Shown one piece after another: positions 1-17,137 of a stretch of 64,000 nucleotides of DNA. The position numbers were made by a program, and so were the translations under genes. The notes under the pieces are model-generated. The model did not search any database and was not told the DNA's origin. It saw only the letters and a list, made by a program, of their open reading frames with translations. Origin of the DNA: Whitmania pigra (taxonomy: Eukaryota; Annelida; Clitellata; Hirudinida; Haemopidae); assembly GCA_021613335.1 (NCBI GenBank), contig JAJTWR010000296.1, positions 204,501 to 268,500 of the forward strand, written 5' to 3'. Position 1 is the first letter of the stretch. Each line of letters opens with the position of its first letter.

Positions 1-1185
1 TTAATTTTTTTTTATTTGATCACCTTAAAAAAGTTTAGGGTGAATTTATTTCTTATAAATCAATTAAATAATTCATGAAAGATTTTAATCTTGCGCGTCC
101 TCTTCATTTGCACCCCAGTTGTTCTTATTTTCGGAATTTCGTAAAATAGAAATATTTTGCCTAATTTAGTACTTTATAGACATTTACAGTTTAGTTTTTA
201 TCAGGAATACAAATCACAAAAGCATTTTATTAAGTAAAATGTGGATTTACCATAGCTTAAATTTAAATTTAACTCTTTTCAAAACCATAATTTGAACTAT
301 TAATTGATTTGCTCTAAGGGATCATTCAAATGCAAAATTATAATTTTTAAAATTGAGAAATAGAATTTAAATTGTATATTATAAATAAATAAATAAAATA
401 CCAACAATTACCTAGAAGAATATTTTTATTTCAAGAAATAAATATTAGAGATGAGATGACAATCTAACGTTTATTTGGGCCAGTTCTGTTTCTGCTGAGT
501 TGTTGAACTTGTTGTGATTGCCGACGAAGTTCTTGTTTGGAACCTCATTGTTTGCTTGAGATTTCAATTTAATTATAAAAATTATAAAAAATATATTTCA
601 ATCACTTATAGAACAGAATTATGAAAAATATTTTAAAAAGTCGTACCGGAATAATCGATGGAAATTCTTGGAAAATTAAAGTTATTCCCTGAAAAGGTGT
701 GTTCGGTTTAAAGCGTCATTGTTGAAGTCAGTTTTTTTTTGCAATTTTTGCTATTTACCCTTCGCTCGTTACACTTATTGTTTTCAACTGAAATCGTCTT
801 CATCGGTATACAGACTTGTCTCATATTTAGGATGAGGAGTTTAAAACCACTCCGAGCGGTGTGAGCCTTTGTTAGTACATCAAGAGTTGTTTGGAAGTTG
901 GGGAAAGCAGCTGTTCCTAAATTCATTTTCATCATCCAATATTGTCAAAACAATACTTCCAGTATTTCATGTTCACTTGTTTGTTTTTGTCGACAAGTAA
1001 ACAAGAAAGAGAAACTCTTGATATCGAGTTTAAGATTTCTCAGACAAAATAAAATATCATTTACTGCATAAAACACCCGCATAAATGTGCTGATATATAC
1101 AGACGCAGATAAGAAGCAGTAAAATAATTGATTAATTAGTTACGTAATATTATTATCTGACGTAGCAAATTATCGACAAGCTCAC
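1..1185. other. No supportable exon; presumed PMCA intron
   Basis: AT-rich sequence downstream (in transcript sense) of the last visible PMCA exon. No further PMCA exon is recognisable. A minus-strand stretch around 484-560 is open and less AT-rich but has no recognisable family match, so it is not called. Confidence 0.5.
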
Positions 1186-5979
<4,794 letters not shown>

Positions 5980-8867
5980 TCGGCGCTTTTCCTGTTTTTC
6001 CGAAGTTTCAGAGGTTCGGTTTATTTTTATTTTTATTTTTATTTTTATTTTTTATTTGTTTATTATTTTTATATTATTTATTATGTTATTTATAATACTT
6101 AAAAAAAGGTTTCAGTGTTCGAGATGGTGAAACTGAAAGTCGAAAGCTTAGAAGAGTTGAAGTTGAGATGGATTTTTTTTATGTTTCTTGCTATTTACTA
6201 AATTGATCCCCTGACTCACGTCGTATCATGTCGTTGGACACGCAACGTCATTTGGTGATTAAAGTACGTAATTAATATTTAATTAATTTCTAAAAATAGT
6301 GGACCAATGGGAATGCTGCACGTGACTGAGTGTCTCAAACTCACTTCTGCACTGGCCATTTCTTTGCTTTCTTTGGCTTCCAATCGGAATTTAGTTTGAC
6401 ATCTGAATGAATATTAAGTAGTACTGAATATTAAACAATAAGGAATATTATTTAGTAGTAAATGTCAATTAATAACAAATATTAATTAATGATATAAAAA
6501 TATTGAATTATCATTGATAATAACATTTGTGTAAACCATTTCGTTTTATTTGTTTCGTTTAATTGGCCAATTAACAAAAACAACCAAAAATGGTGATCGA
6601 ATTTCGTCATCACCGACGCCCGCAACAACAACAACAACTAAAAAAAAAAAATAGAAATCCAATTGCAGTAAAGAACATGCTGGTACCACCTCCTATCAAA
6701 TCTAAATGTTGGCCACATTTGACCACCTTCAGCAACATTCAACAACAACCAACAAAATTCAACAACATTCAACAATAATCAACAAAATTCAACAACATTC
6801 AACCGCCCACAAAACACGATGCAATTTCAAGCGGCGAAAAATACGCCATAAATTCTCTCCTCTGCTCGGCTCCGGAAAGCGTTCCTATGGAAACGGCTGC
6901 CATAGCAACCGTTGCTTGGAGGCGGTATCGATTGTTGTCGATTAACCGACGGATGGGTTGAGGGTGTTTGTTTTGAGGGATTACTTGGCTGGAGATGGAA
7001 TGGGGGTGGCGTAGGACGAGTTGTTAGAGTGGGTTGGGTTATGAGGTCATCGGGTCATGAGGGTTAGGAAAGGTCACGGAGAGATTGCGTGGTCATTTGT
7101 TTAGATTGTTTTTAAACTCTTAGTTTTTATGATGATAATAAGCCATAAGTACATAATTTTAAGTAACTATTTTCATTGCATCTCTATTAACTAGTTAGCT
7201 AATTAATTAACATAACGCCACCGATTAACACAACTGCAAATCACGATTACATTTCGAATTACCGCTTCCAGATTGTGTAAGTTAACGCAAATGATGATGT
7301 GAAATATTTCCAGGGCTTTGAAATCAGTCGACCAATCAATGCTCCTCCACCATCCGTCTAACGTCCACGCTTCAGCGACTCATCGATTTTCAACTCGTTG
7401 TCGCTCATGCGTGACGGCCGAGCGCGCTGAGTTTGCCGGTCATGCAGGTTCTCATCTGTTTTATCTGATGGCAACTCGTTTACATCGCCGATGTAAATCC
7501 AGAACCTGCTGATTTACAAATCTTTCGCACGGTTGAAGAAATAAATTACAAGCTAAGATTTACGACGTCAGGCATATGTTGTCATCGCAATTGTGCGCCT
7601 CATAAATCATGCTTCGGAGTGTAATGATTTGGATAAATTAAAAAAAAAAGTTTTCCTGGTCAATGGAGCGTAAAACAATTAGTTACAATCACTTGATTGG
7701 AAAGTCCAAGTTGAACGAAAGTGATTCGTTATTTAAGGCTGTTGGAGATGAATAAGAATTCACGTGCATTACATCAGGTGCATTATGTCATGTGCATTAC
7801 ATCAGGTGCATTATGTCGTGTGCATTATTTTCCAACTTTTGCATTTTTCATTTTATTTTTGGTATTATTCAAGGAAACAAAACGAGAAGATTCTGATCGA
7901 TATGATATCGATCTTATGCAGGGCTGTTGTATTCGTTATCCTGCTGATTACATTTTTCTACCGGAAGATGGCAAACGTGACGACGATGATGATAATGATG
8001 AAAGTGATTATGATTATGATGGCTACAATGGTAATAAATTCTGTGATAATGATAGTTGAAATTTTTCAGTGTCAAGTCAGTCGTTTCTTTTGCCACAAAC
8101 AATTGACACGAAATCTGCTCCACCAACACATAATTAAATTATGATAATTTAAATGTTAAAACAAAATAACTTAAATAAAAAAAATCATTAAAAAAGTGCA
8201 TTTTGAAACTCAATTTCAATTTCATGAAATGACCGAACATTTTAAATCGGGTGCACTTTTCAGAATTTCTGAAGAAAAAAATTTTTTTTTCTCCGACGTG
8301 ACGAGCTCAACGTTGTTATGAAAAAAATTAAAAAAAGTGGAAAACATTTGAACTCATAAATATAATATCTTACAAAAGAGTTTCCAAGCTGGATACCTTA
8401 GAAATATATTCGCACGTTCATTAGGATCGAATACGTAATAAGCAAGGGTGAATGGCAATGTGAAGTGGATTAGTTGCGTTAAGGGTGAATTGATGAATGA
8501 ATTAATGATGGAATAGATGAACAAATGGTCGGATGAATTGATGAACGATTGCTGGACGATGAAATGATGGTGCCGTCGGTGGTAAAGATAAATCGTTGTT
8601 AAGCCTGCAAGATGGCATTAGATCATCCGACATGAACGTAGCAAAACCGACCTCGCTAAACTATCAAACAACCCAACTTTCCCAGAGTGGTCAAACCGAG
8701 ACTCTAATTTTTCTGATTTATTGGCAGTGTTTCTTACCAACATCTGTCGATGGTTTACGTGCATTTAAAATGCATCTCCATTCACTTATCCGCTCAAATC
8801 TTCAATTTGGAAGCGTCTGAGTCAAAATATTGGATTGCATTGGAGTGACATTCTTGGCTGACTTGGA

Positions 8868-8876
8868 GCATTATTA

Positions 8877-8954
<78 letters not shown>

Positions 8955-8955
8955 T
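8868..8955. repeat. (TTA)n microsatellite
   Basis: About 88 bp of TTA repeats with occasional TTT interruptions, in intergenic sequence. Confidence 0.9.
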
Positions 8956-9659
8956 CAGCAGACTGAATGTTCTCATTTGTAAGACTTTTCAGAATTTATT
9001 AAGAAATGGAATGAGAATGGACAATTGAGTGAAGGATTGTTTGCCAGTAAGAGAAGCAAAAAAGAGAGCCTATAAGATGCTGTTGAAGATGAAGGCATTA
9101 ATTTCGATTTGTTTGAACTCCAAATGAAGGCTGCACTTCAATTTGGACAATTTCAATCCTGCAGAACTTTAGGCTTCGCACAGCTGAACGGAGGCACACA
9201 CTTCCTTTATCTCCAGCAACCATTGAGATAAATACTTCTCCCTTATCTACGAGCTCAATTAAATTGGATAGTAATCAAGAATTACCCCAGGCTCATGCAT
9301 TTGTTCATCTTAGCACCAGGAATACATAAGGAGAAACATTTAGCATATGAATTCAATTCAGAAGCTCTAATTATAATGCTGTTATGAACTGGAATTCTTA
9401 TTAGGAGGATATTATGAAATGGAATTTTAATTATGACGATATTATGAAATGAAATTTCTTCGATCTGATGAGATGTTCTGAGGCTTCTTACAAAGTCATT
9501 GCTGATGCAGAACTGAGACGAATTGTGATGATAACATGAACATGACGAGAACTTTCCATTCGTTTTCAAGAATTCCAAGGAAGAGTGTAACCGCCCTAAC
9601 ATTGGAACGTTGATGCTCAACTTGTGGATTTGCTGATGATGAGTTGGTGAAACCATCAG

Positions 9660-9763
9660 TAATGATGATGATGATGATGATAATAATAAAGATGGAGATG
9701 ATAATAATAATAATAAAGATGGTGATGATAATAGTAATAATAAAGATGGTGATGATGACAGTT
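9660..9763. repeat. Compound (GAT)/(AAT) repeat with about 30 bp higher-order unit
   Basis: Blocks of GATGATGATAATAATAATAAA-like sequence recur as a roughly 30 bp unit joined by AAAGATGG, three times in succession. Confidence 0.8.
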
Positions 9764-12700
9764 AAAACAACTTTATTTTGGTAACTTTGTAGAACCGACG
9801 ATTTAACGAGCTACTGATTGATTTGATGATTACGGAGTTCTTTGAAATTTCATAGCATTCAATTTATTCAAAATAACAATAATATTATCTTTGTTACTGC
9901 ACACGTGCGATATTAGCATAATTTCTTTGAAGTTATCATTGCGTAGAAAATAAATTTCATAAAATAATTTTCGTCAATCAGATCAATATTTCAAGCCTAA
10001 TTGTATTTATTGTATCCTGTTAAAATCCGTTGAAATATTCAATTTGAAAGGAAGGCATTCCAACCAAAATGAAAATACCCACCAAAGCGATTGTCGGAAA
10101 GCAAATGTTTTTCCACAAAGCTTCTCTTCAAAACATTTTCCAGGAGTCGAGCAACGATCGGAGTAACTACATGAACGTTGAGATTGATAATCCAGAAAAG
10201 CGTATCTCGAGAAGACCAACCAAATCGGATAGTGATTCAACCAGTAGGTCTTAATAAACCGAATACACACGTTCCTCGGATGGGCGGCTGCTTGTACTGA
10301 GCATTCGTTTTCCAGTCTTTAGAGTGAAATGCGCTCCATTGGAGGGAACTAATTTATTATTCGGAAAAGTGGCGAATATGTTTGGAAACAATAATTTCAA
10401 GTGCAGAGATGAGGGCATCTACGATAGGAAGAGAAGCTGAGAGCTGGTTGTGGGTAGCTTCCAAACAGCTGTCTGTATTGCGTTCGGTATCTGTATCGAC
10501 GGGCCGTGTTTTGCTTGGAGTTGGCAGAAAAAAAAACACCATCATGGCACTCGTAGGAGACCTCTATTGTCTCATTTATCACGCAACCAGAACCTCTCCA
10601 GTACCTGTCTCGAGTTCATTGTTTCCACACATTTCGCCAATATTCAATCTTAGAGGGATAGGGAAGGAGAGATGCAACTCCAGACGTGGCTACGTAGATG
10701 CTGCTGGTTCCACTGCATCACAGGACATAAAATATTCTCAGATGGGTTTATGGGAAGCAGAGAATGTGTCGTTTCCAACGTCCGCGTGAATATTAACAAT
10801 ATTCTGCCGAAGTGTAGGCTGCCTGCTTCGGGAGTTGAAGAGATGAAGTTTATTTAGGTTTGCAGGAAGTGCAGAAAACCATACAACGGAAAAGCGCTGT
10901 AAGAGAACCTACTTCATTTCCTGAAATTGATTTTGCCATTACGTTCAGTCTAATTTGAATCTTTGCTTGTTAGCATTCGTATTGTTTCGACAATATCTTA
11001 CAATTGCCGCCTGAATTATTGTTTGTAAAAATAAAGAAGAAATATTATTGGCGTGGAATACACGTAGTTCTTAAAACGCATCACAATCCATTCCATTTTT
11101 GCAAACATTATTCACAAGCAGCCATCTTTCTACAATCTCGCGTACAGCCGACACACACTTCGACACACGTGACCATCGCAATATTTTATTTCGACTCTGA
11201 CCGAAGCCTGAAAAGGTTAAAAGTTAGCAAGCGACAGTTAAGGAATTATTCCTCACCGATGAAACTGATGGAGCGGTTGCTAAAGGAAAGGACCGATGTG
11301 TTGCGGTGAGCTGCTGTCTGAGCTTGCTGGGCTGTTTCCAATGCATGGAATTAACATCGTCAATCGTATTTATTCCTTTGCTCGTTTCCACCTATGCTCG
11401 GCCATTTAGTTTTACGGCTAAACAAAAGCAACGACAAGAGACGACGATTACTGCAAGAATGCATTTCATTGAATTTATCTGAGGTCGGTTATGTTGTTGT
11501 TGTTGTTGTTGCTGTCGTTCTGGTTGTAATTGCGATCTTTTTTATATGGAAGGCTTATGTGACACTCCATAATGACGACACACTGAATCATCTCATCACT
11601 TCATTTTTCATTTTTCAGTCCACTTTTCTCCTCAAACGCTCACGTCTTGTCATCAGAAAATAAAAATTCTTAAAGCCTGAATTTCTTTTTTTAAATCTCA
11701 AAAGCGATGAAAGCATTTAGTTGATTTAATAAAGATAAAGGTTTCAAATAAAAATAGATAATCACGCTTATCAGTTGCGGCTGATTGGCCAGCATTATTT
11801 ATACTAAAAATATGTGTGGCCTCGTAACTATCGTTGTTTTTAAATAAAGCAGTAGTGGTACTTTCAGGCGATCATTGCTTAACCCACTTTCCGGGGAAAT
11901 ATATTTGTGAAGTAATTTAAATATTCTATGATATTTAAATATTATTATTTGAATAAAAAACAGTTGCAATAAATCATATAAAAGGTCGCCTTATGAAAAG
12001 CTTAAATTGGTGGAAATTTTGAAGTTTAAAATTTATGGGTAAACGTCGAAATGAAACAGTTGGCTTTTGATCTGCCCATCAGCCACTTGATGATCATTTG
12101 GCTTTCCACCTTTGACTCCCTGCTTTCTTTTTGGAATGACCTGGTTATCGAGCACCATTCAATTAGTATTTGTTGAATTTGTTGATATATCAAGCAATAT
12201 TTGTTTTTAATCCTTTATAGATTCTTTTTTTATTTCAAAAATTTGAACGAAAACGTTTTTTCTAAAGCAATTTTACACGGAAATGGACGGCATTTCTTGT
12301 CCAAATCTATAGAAACCTGCTGGTCGATAATTCTCGGGATAGGATTTTCAATATTTTTCTCATTCATATTTGCAGAAGTTGTCAGATTGATTTGCATTAT
12401 TTTTATTTTTAATACCGTTATTATAATTATCGGCCCTACATCAAGATTATCTTTTAAAAAGGATTTATTTAAGTGGATCTTCCTTGTAAGTTCTTGGCTG
12501 ATAGTCCCGGGAAAATAAGAGAGGAAGATTTTTATTGCCTTCAACTTCTGTGTTTCCCGTATCCATCATCTCCTTTTTATGACCTCTTGGAATGTTTGTG
12601 AGGTCGGGAAGAAATAGGAAACATTTATATAGCGCTTCTCTGCTTCCTCCATTTCAAAACTGGAAGTCCGTGAAATGTATGGATGCTTTCAGTGATAAGA

Positions 12701-14041
12701 AAGAAGCAACTAAAAATTTTTCATTTGTGAAATTCTGATATTTAAAAAATAATAATTTGGCAAAAATAAGCGTTACAACTGATTTAAAAAAAAACACAAA
12801 TAAACACATTAATCATAACGTTGCATAAAGTTTGACTTTCGTTATTATTTGATTAGAAAGTGTTCAGACACGTTGAAAGCTTACAACCTCATTACATACC
12901 ACCATGAAATGAATCCATTTATTACAATCATTCATTCCTAGTTCAATGGTGTCTCCTTTGCAAGTGAACGTCACTCATCATTGGATTGATTAACATTTCT
13001 ACGCATTAATAAACAAGGGATCAGATACTGAAAGTACAAAAACAAGTACTGAAGTCACAAGGACAACTAAAACACTGAAAAAATCTACATATTCTATTTC
13101 ATTCCTTAAAGTTTAACAAAAAAATATTTTAATGTGTTATTATAACCGAGCAACAAATAATTAAAAATTGATGTCGGTAATGGGATCCCAAAAAGTAAGG
13201 CATGAGCAAGCTCTTGGAAACTTCTTGTTACTCCGCCTTGGAGCTACGACAGGGATCCTCAGAGGAGCTTCTCTCGTCTTCAAAAGTTTCGGCCTTTTAA
13301 ATCTCTTTAGGTTCTCGGGGGGCAGGCCGGATGTCCCTGTCGGTTTTGTCTTTCGAGACCCAACACTAACCGCCGGCTATGAGAGGCACTCGTTGGCCTT
13401 GCTATGTCGATCGCCTCCACCCCAGTTTGCCTACAGCGGTCATTAAGGGTCTCAGTGGCTTCTTCACACCGTGTACTTAATATATGCAAAATGGATCTTA
13501 TAATTTCTTTGCAACGGCAGTTGGAGATAAGAAATATCTCCCTAAATATGGCCCTATTAAGCTTCCCTAACCAATTAGAAATTGATCATTGATTGATTTA
13601 TAATGCAATATAACTTAAAACTATATCATATTATCAGACAAATAAGCAGATTTATAAATTTAATAAAATTATAATATTAAATAAATATAAACGTAATAAA
13701 ATCGATCGAAGAAAGTTGTTCTGATGCAGCTTCTCCACCAATACCTTCAAATCCGTTGTTAGGCTACAGATGAGCGAATAGCACTTTGCATTTTAATTGC
13801 TTCAAAACATTCCACGTAAGGTTCTTATCACCTCCATCTCTAAAATGTCTTTATTTTTAAAAATTTAAAATAATTTTATTAAATCTAATTGCATTATTAT
13901 TTAGTATCTTTTTGTCGATAGTCTGACATAAATCTTTGCATGAATCTCTCAAACTATCTTCATTTTCAAACCTTTTATTTCAGTAATTACACTTTCCTTA
14001 AAGAAGAAATATTAAATTTTGTGCGATAAAACTGAAACAAA

Positions 14042-16552
14042 ATGGTGAATATTGCGGCCATAATTAAACACTTCAAAATAGATGGAAATGAACCTTTGAA
14101 AATATTGAGCGAGATACTTGGAAACAGACTCGAAAACTGGATAAAAGAAGGATTTGGTGAAGCTATGTCCAATTGTTTGGATTATGGCAATAGGAACAAA
14201 ATTGATGTTGAATTTGCTAGAAAATGCTTAACAATTTTGTATGCAATTATTCCTCCGATGCCAATTATCAGAGATTCTGATCTTGAACGTATTTCCGCAT
14301 GTTATACTTGTGATCCGACGTATTTCGATGATGTAAACGTTGTTATCGATGAATTAATATCTAAATTTATAAAGGCTTTAGTAAGTTTAACGTTTTATAT
14401 TATTGAAGAAGTTCCACTTGCAAAGATTGTGCTTCTTAAGGCTGTTTTCCATGCCAAGGAGACGACTTTAAATGACAACATTGATGTACTTTGCGAGAAA
14501 TTGGTAACCTCCTGGGGTTGTAATCTTGGTCCAGCTTACTATGATGATTCTTCATTTTATGTAAGTTTAATCAACTTATTAGGAAAAAAAATGTCTGCAG
14601 CATGGTTCCAAAGGTTTTTGAAACCAGAAGTTATTCTCAAAATGAAATACTTGTTAAACATAAATGGACAAATAGAGGGTTGTATGCACATAGATTATCT
14701 TCGAGAATTGTATAGCGATTTGAAGCTCGACAAAAAACTTGAGATGGAGCTGACATCATGGCGTCCACTGCTCGATGCACGAGAAATGTTTGATGACAAA
14801 AATTGTAATGCGGCTTTAAGGTGTCTATCACAAGTCTTCGAAGATGAAAAAATGTGTGTCAAACAATTTATTTGCAGTGAAGTTTTAGACAAACTTAATT
14901 TTCTGCTATCCAAACCTGCTGAATTTGGACAAACATCATTTGTTATTAAATCGTTTCTCACCTTTTTTCTAAAGTTTGAAACAGTAACTGGAAACTATTA
15001 CGTCTGGAGTAGTGACACATATAAGATATTGGTTCAACTCGCTAAAGAAAGTGTTAAATTTTATGAACGGAGTATTAGTGGCATCAAGTCCCATGGCCAT
15101 TCCATATTTTCTTCATTTTCTTCACTTACCATTGAATCCTGTAAAAAGGGGTTTCTTGAATCAATGAACCTACTACAATCACTATATGTCTTGAACAGCA
15201 GTTGGCATCAATGGTTTGACATTACTGAAGAACGCAATATAACTGACAATGAGTCATTTATGTGTTACGACATGAATTATCGCGAACTTGAATATTTTTT
15301 TTTAGAATTTGACAAATTTAATTGGCATCGATTATTGAAGAAGTCTGAAATAATTCCACCTCGATGGAAATTACAATTATATCTTAAGAAAGATGGCACC
15401 AAAGAACGTTTCAAAGTAGCAAGAACTAATGTACTAAGAGATATTTTTAAAATATTTAAGACAAATGAACACAAACTAAATTCCGAGTGGGAGTTTACTT
15501 TCAAAGGAGAAATTGGACATGGCCCAGGAGTGACAAAAGAAGTTTATTCCATTCTATCTCAAGAATTGCAACGGCATGATTTCCAGCTTTGGCAAGGAAA
15601 ACCTGTCAAAAGCTTAGATGATGACGTGACATACACTTATTCTCCCAACGGTCTCTTTCCAAACGTTAATGGAGACACAGAAAAATTTAGAGTGTTGGGA
15701 CGAATTTTGGCAAAGGTAATCTCAGATGGGTATTTACTCGACATCCCTCTGAGTGACAAACTGTTTCAATTATTGGCGACAAGGAAACAATCCCATTTAA
15801 GAAGACAATACTTTGACTTGATCCATTACTTCCCAATGCTTAAATCTCTTCTCAAGCAACTGTTTCAAGTCAAAGCGAAAATAAGTGCCATTCGATCTAA
15901 GGTCGGCCTAACACAACGTCAGAAGAATGAAATAATTAACAATCTAACCTTTGATGATGGAAACTCTTTTGACGATCTATGCGTAAGTTTTACTGTTCCA
16001 GGTACAGATGTTGAATTGATTGAAAATGGACGTAATGAATTACTATCTCCTCATAACATTGACTGGTATTTGGAAAAACTATGTCTTCACGAAGATTATA
16101 TCAAAAATTATCCTAAAATTCGTGATCTCAGAAGTGGATTTGATGAGGTCTTACCTATAAAATGGTTCGCACCTGAGGAATTAAAAAATTTAATATGTTG
16201 TGAACAATTTCAAAAATGGACCTTGGATGATTTGCAACATTACTGTGAGTATGAAGAATCTCAATCAGTTCAATTTCTTTTCGAATGCCTGTCGTCCTTT
16301 GATGTCAAAGAACAAAAACTGTTCCTGAAGTTTGTGACTGGCACGAATGGTTTGCCGTTTGGAGGATTGTTAAACTTGAATCCTAAACTGACCGTATCAA
16401 ACTCTAAAAGTGAACCAGCTGATGCTTATTTACCTACTGCTTCAACTTGCAGTAACACCTTACACTTGCCACATTATAGCAGTCTTGAGGTGACAATGGA
16501 AAAGGTTTTGTATGCCATTCATGAAGGAAACGGATCATATCTATTAGCATGA
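14042..16552 (+). CDS. Intronless HECT-type E3 ubiquitin ligase, TRIP12/Ufd4-like
   Basis: Single uninterrupted frame of 836 residues. The C-terminal half (about residues 450-836) is a HECT domain, which takes ubiquitin from an E2 onto a cysteine and transfers it to substrate. Visible signatures are GHGPGVTKEVYSILSQELQ (start of the N-lobe), FRVLGRILAKVISDGYLLDIPL, the LFLKFVTGTNGLPFGG segment and the catalytic loop LPTASTCSNTLHLP, with the active cysteine at residue 803 (TGC at 16448-16450). The ending LPHYSSLEVTMEKVLYAI resembles TRIP12-type HECT tails more than NEDD4 or HERC tails. The first ~450 residues are diverged and predicted helical by eye; I recognise no WWE, ARM or RCC1 module, and full TRIP12 is over twice this length. 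Neighbouring genes are intron-rich, so this may be a retrogene or lineage-specific duplicate. All HECT landmarks are intact, arguing for function. Confidence 0.9.
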   Translation: MVNIAAIIKHFKIDGNEPLKILSEILGNRLENWIKEGFGEAMSNCLDYGNRNKIDVEFARKCLTILYAIIPPMPIIRDSDLERISACYTCDPTYFDDVNVVIDELISKFIKALVSLTFYIIEEVPLAKIVLLKAVFHAKETTLNDNIDVLCEKLVTSWGCNLGPAYYDDSSFYVSLINLLGKKMSAAWFQRFLKPEVILKMKYLLNINGQIEGCMHIDYLRELYSDLKLDKKLEMELTSWRPLLDAREMFDDKNCNAALRCLSQVFEDEKMCVKQFICSEVLDKLNFLLSKPAEFGQTSFVIKSFLTFFLKFETVTGNYYVWSSDTYKILVQLAKESVKFYERSISGIKSHGHSIFSSFSSLTIESCKKGFLESMNLLQSLYVLNSSWHQWFDITEERNITDNESFMCYDMNYRELEYFFLEFDKFNWHRLLKKSEIIPPRWKLQLYLKKDGTKERFKVARTNVLRDIFKIFKTNEHKLNSEWEFTFKGEIGHGPGVTKEVYSILSQELQRHDFQLWQGKPVKSLDDDVTYTYSPNGLFPNVNGDTEKFRVLGRILAKVISDGYLLDIPLSDKLFQLLATRKQSHLRRQYFDLIHYFPMLKSLLKQLFQVKAKISAIRSKVGLTQRQKNEIINNLTFDDGNSFDDLCVSFTVPGTDVELIENGRNELLSPHNIDWYLEKLCLHEDYIKNYPKIRDLRSGFDEVLPIKWFAPEELKNLICCEQFQKWTLDDLQHYCEYEESQSVQFLFECLSSFDVKEQKLFLKFVTGTNGLPFGGLLNLNPKLTVSNSKSEPADAYLPTASTCSNTLHLPHYSSLEVTMEKVLYAIHEGNGSYLLA

Positions 16553-17137
16553 TCACCACACTTCAAATCTCAGGCCTTCCTAATTTAGGAATCCTAAGTC
16601 ACGGAAATCAATTCAATTTTTTTTTGTAATTGCGCAATTTTTGCATCCGAATTAAAACGTAAGAATCGTTTCAATAAAAAAATGCAGCCAAAATTTTAAA
16701 ATTGAGAAAAAAACAAAAAAAATTTAAATTTTTCAATAATAAATAACTTTCTGCAACATAATTATTGATAATTGAGCATTATCTTAATATTATCCGTCTG
16801 TCTTTTCTTTGCTTTGTTTATCGAACCATGAGAATGACATCAAATCATGCGTAAGTACAGAATTTAGGAATTATACCACTACGCAGGGACCTCCACCAAC
16901 TAAGGATATTTCGTTTTGTTTATCAGAGAGGGCAACAAGATGCATAGCCATGCTTGGCATCATGTTGAAGAAAATGTAAAACTACAAAAGATGCTGGAAA
17001 TGGAATTACATTGCACCTAAAAATGTTATAAATACTCCTTAATCTTAGCGTAACTACTAAAATACTGAATTGGTTAAAGCCTATTTGGACTTACTTTGTA
17101 AATTCTGCATATATATTTTTTCAAAATTAAAATGTGG
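16553..17137. other. 3' flank of HECT gene, nothing further seen
   Basis: AT-rich sequence holding the candidate poly(A) signal and no coding potential, ending at the transposon boundary at 17138. Confidence 0.6.
16673..16678 (+). terminator. Candidate poly(A) signal of the HECT gene
   Basis: AATAAA about 120 bp after the stop codon, followed by an A-rich stretch (about 16700-16730). It could end the HECT transcript, or be the remains of a retroposed poly(A) tail. Confidence 0.5.

Larger units (their letters stand above)
5980..14041. other. Intergenic region, no supportable gene
   Basis: Eight kilobases between the PMCA start codon and the HECT gene. Scattered open frames are short, lack family signatures and overlap simple repeats such as (TTA)n at 8868-8955 and (GATGAT/AATAAT)n at 9660-9763. 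Two points stand out. Around 12622-12635 a minus-strand copy of the tail motif GCGCTATATAAATG also occurs in the SINE at 43.0-43.2 kb. Around 13170-13490 there is a GC-richer island with no recognisable product. Confidence 0.6.

Noticed and set aside
484..560. Possible extra PMCA exon on the minus strand
   Set aside because: Open and slightly GC-richer but no resemblance to the PMCA loop, and splice sites are poor.
10382..10789. 135-residue plus-strand frame
   Set aside because: No motif, no homology recognised, and competing frames on both strands; likely chance in less AT-rich DNA.
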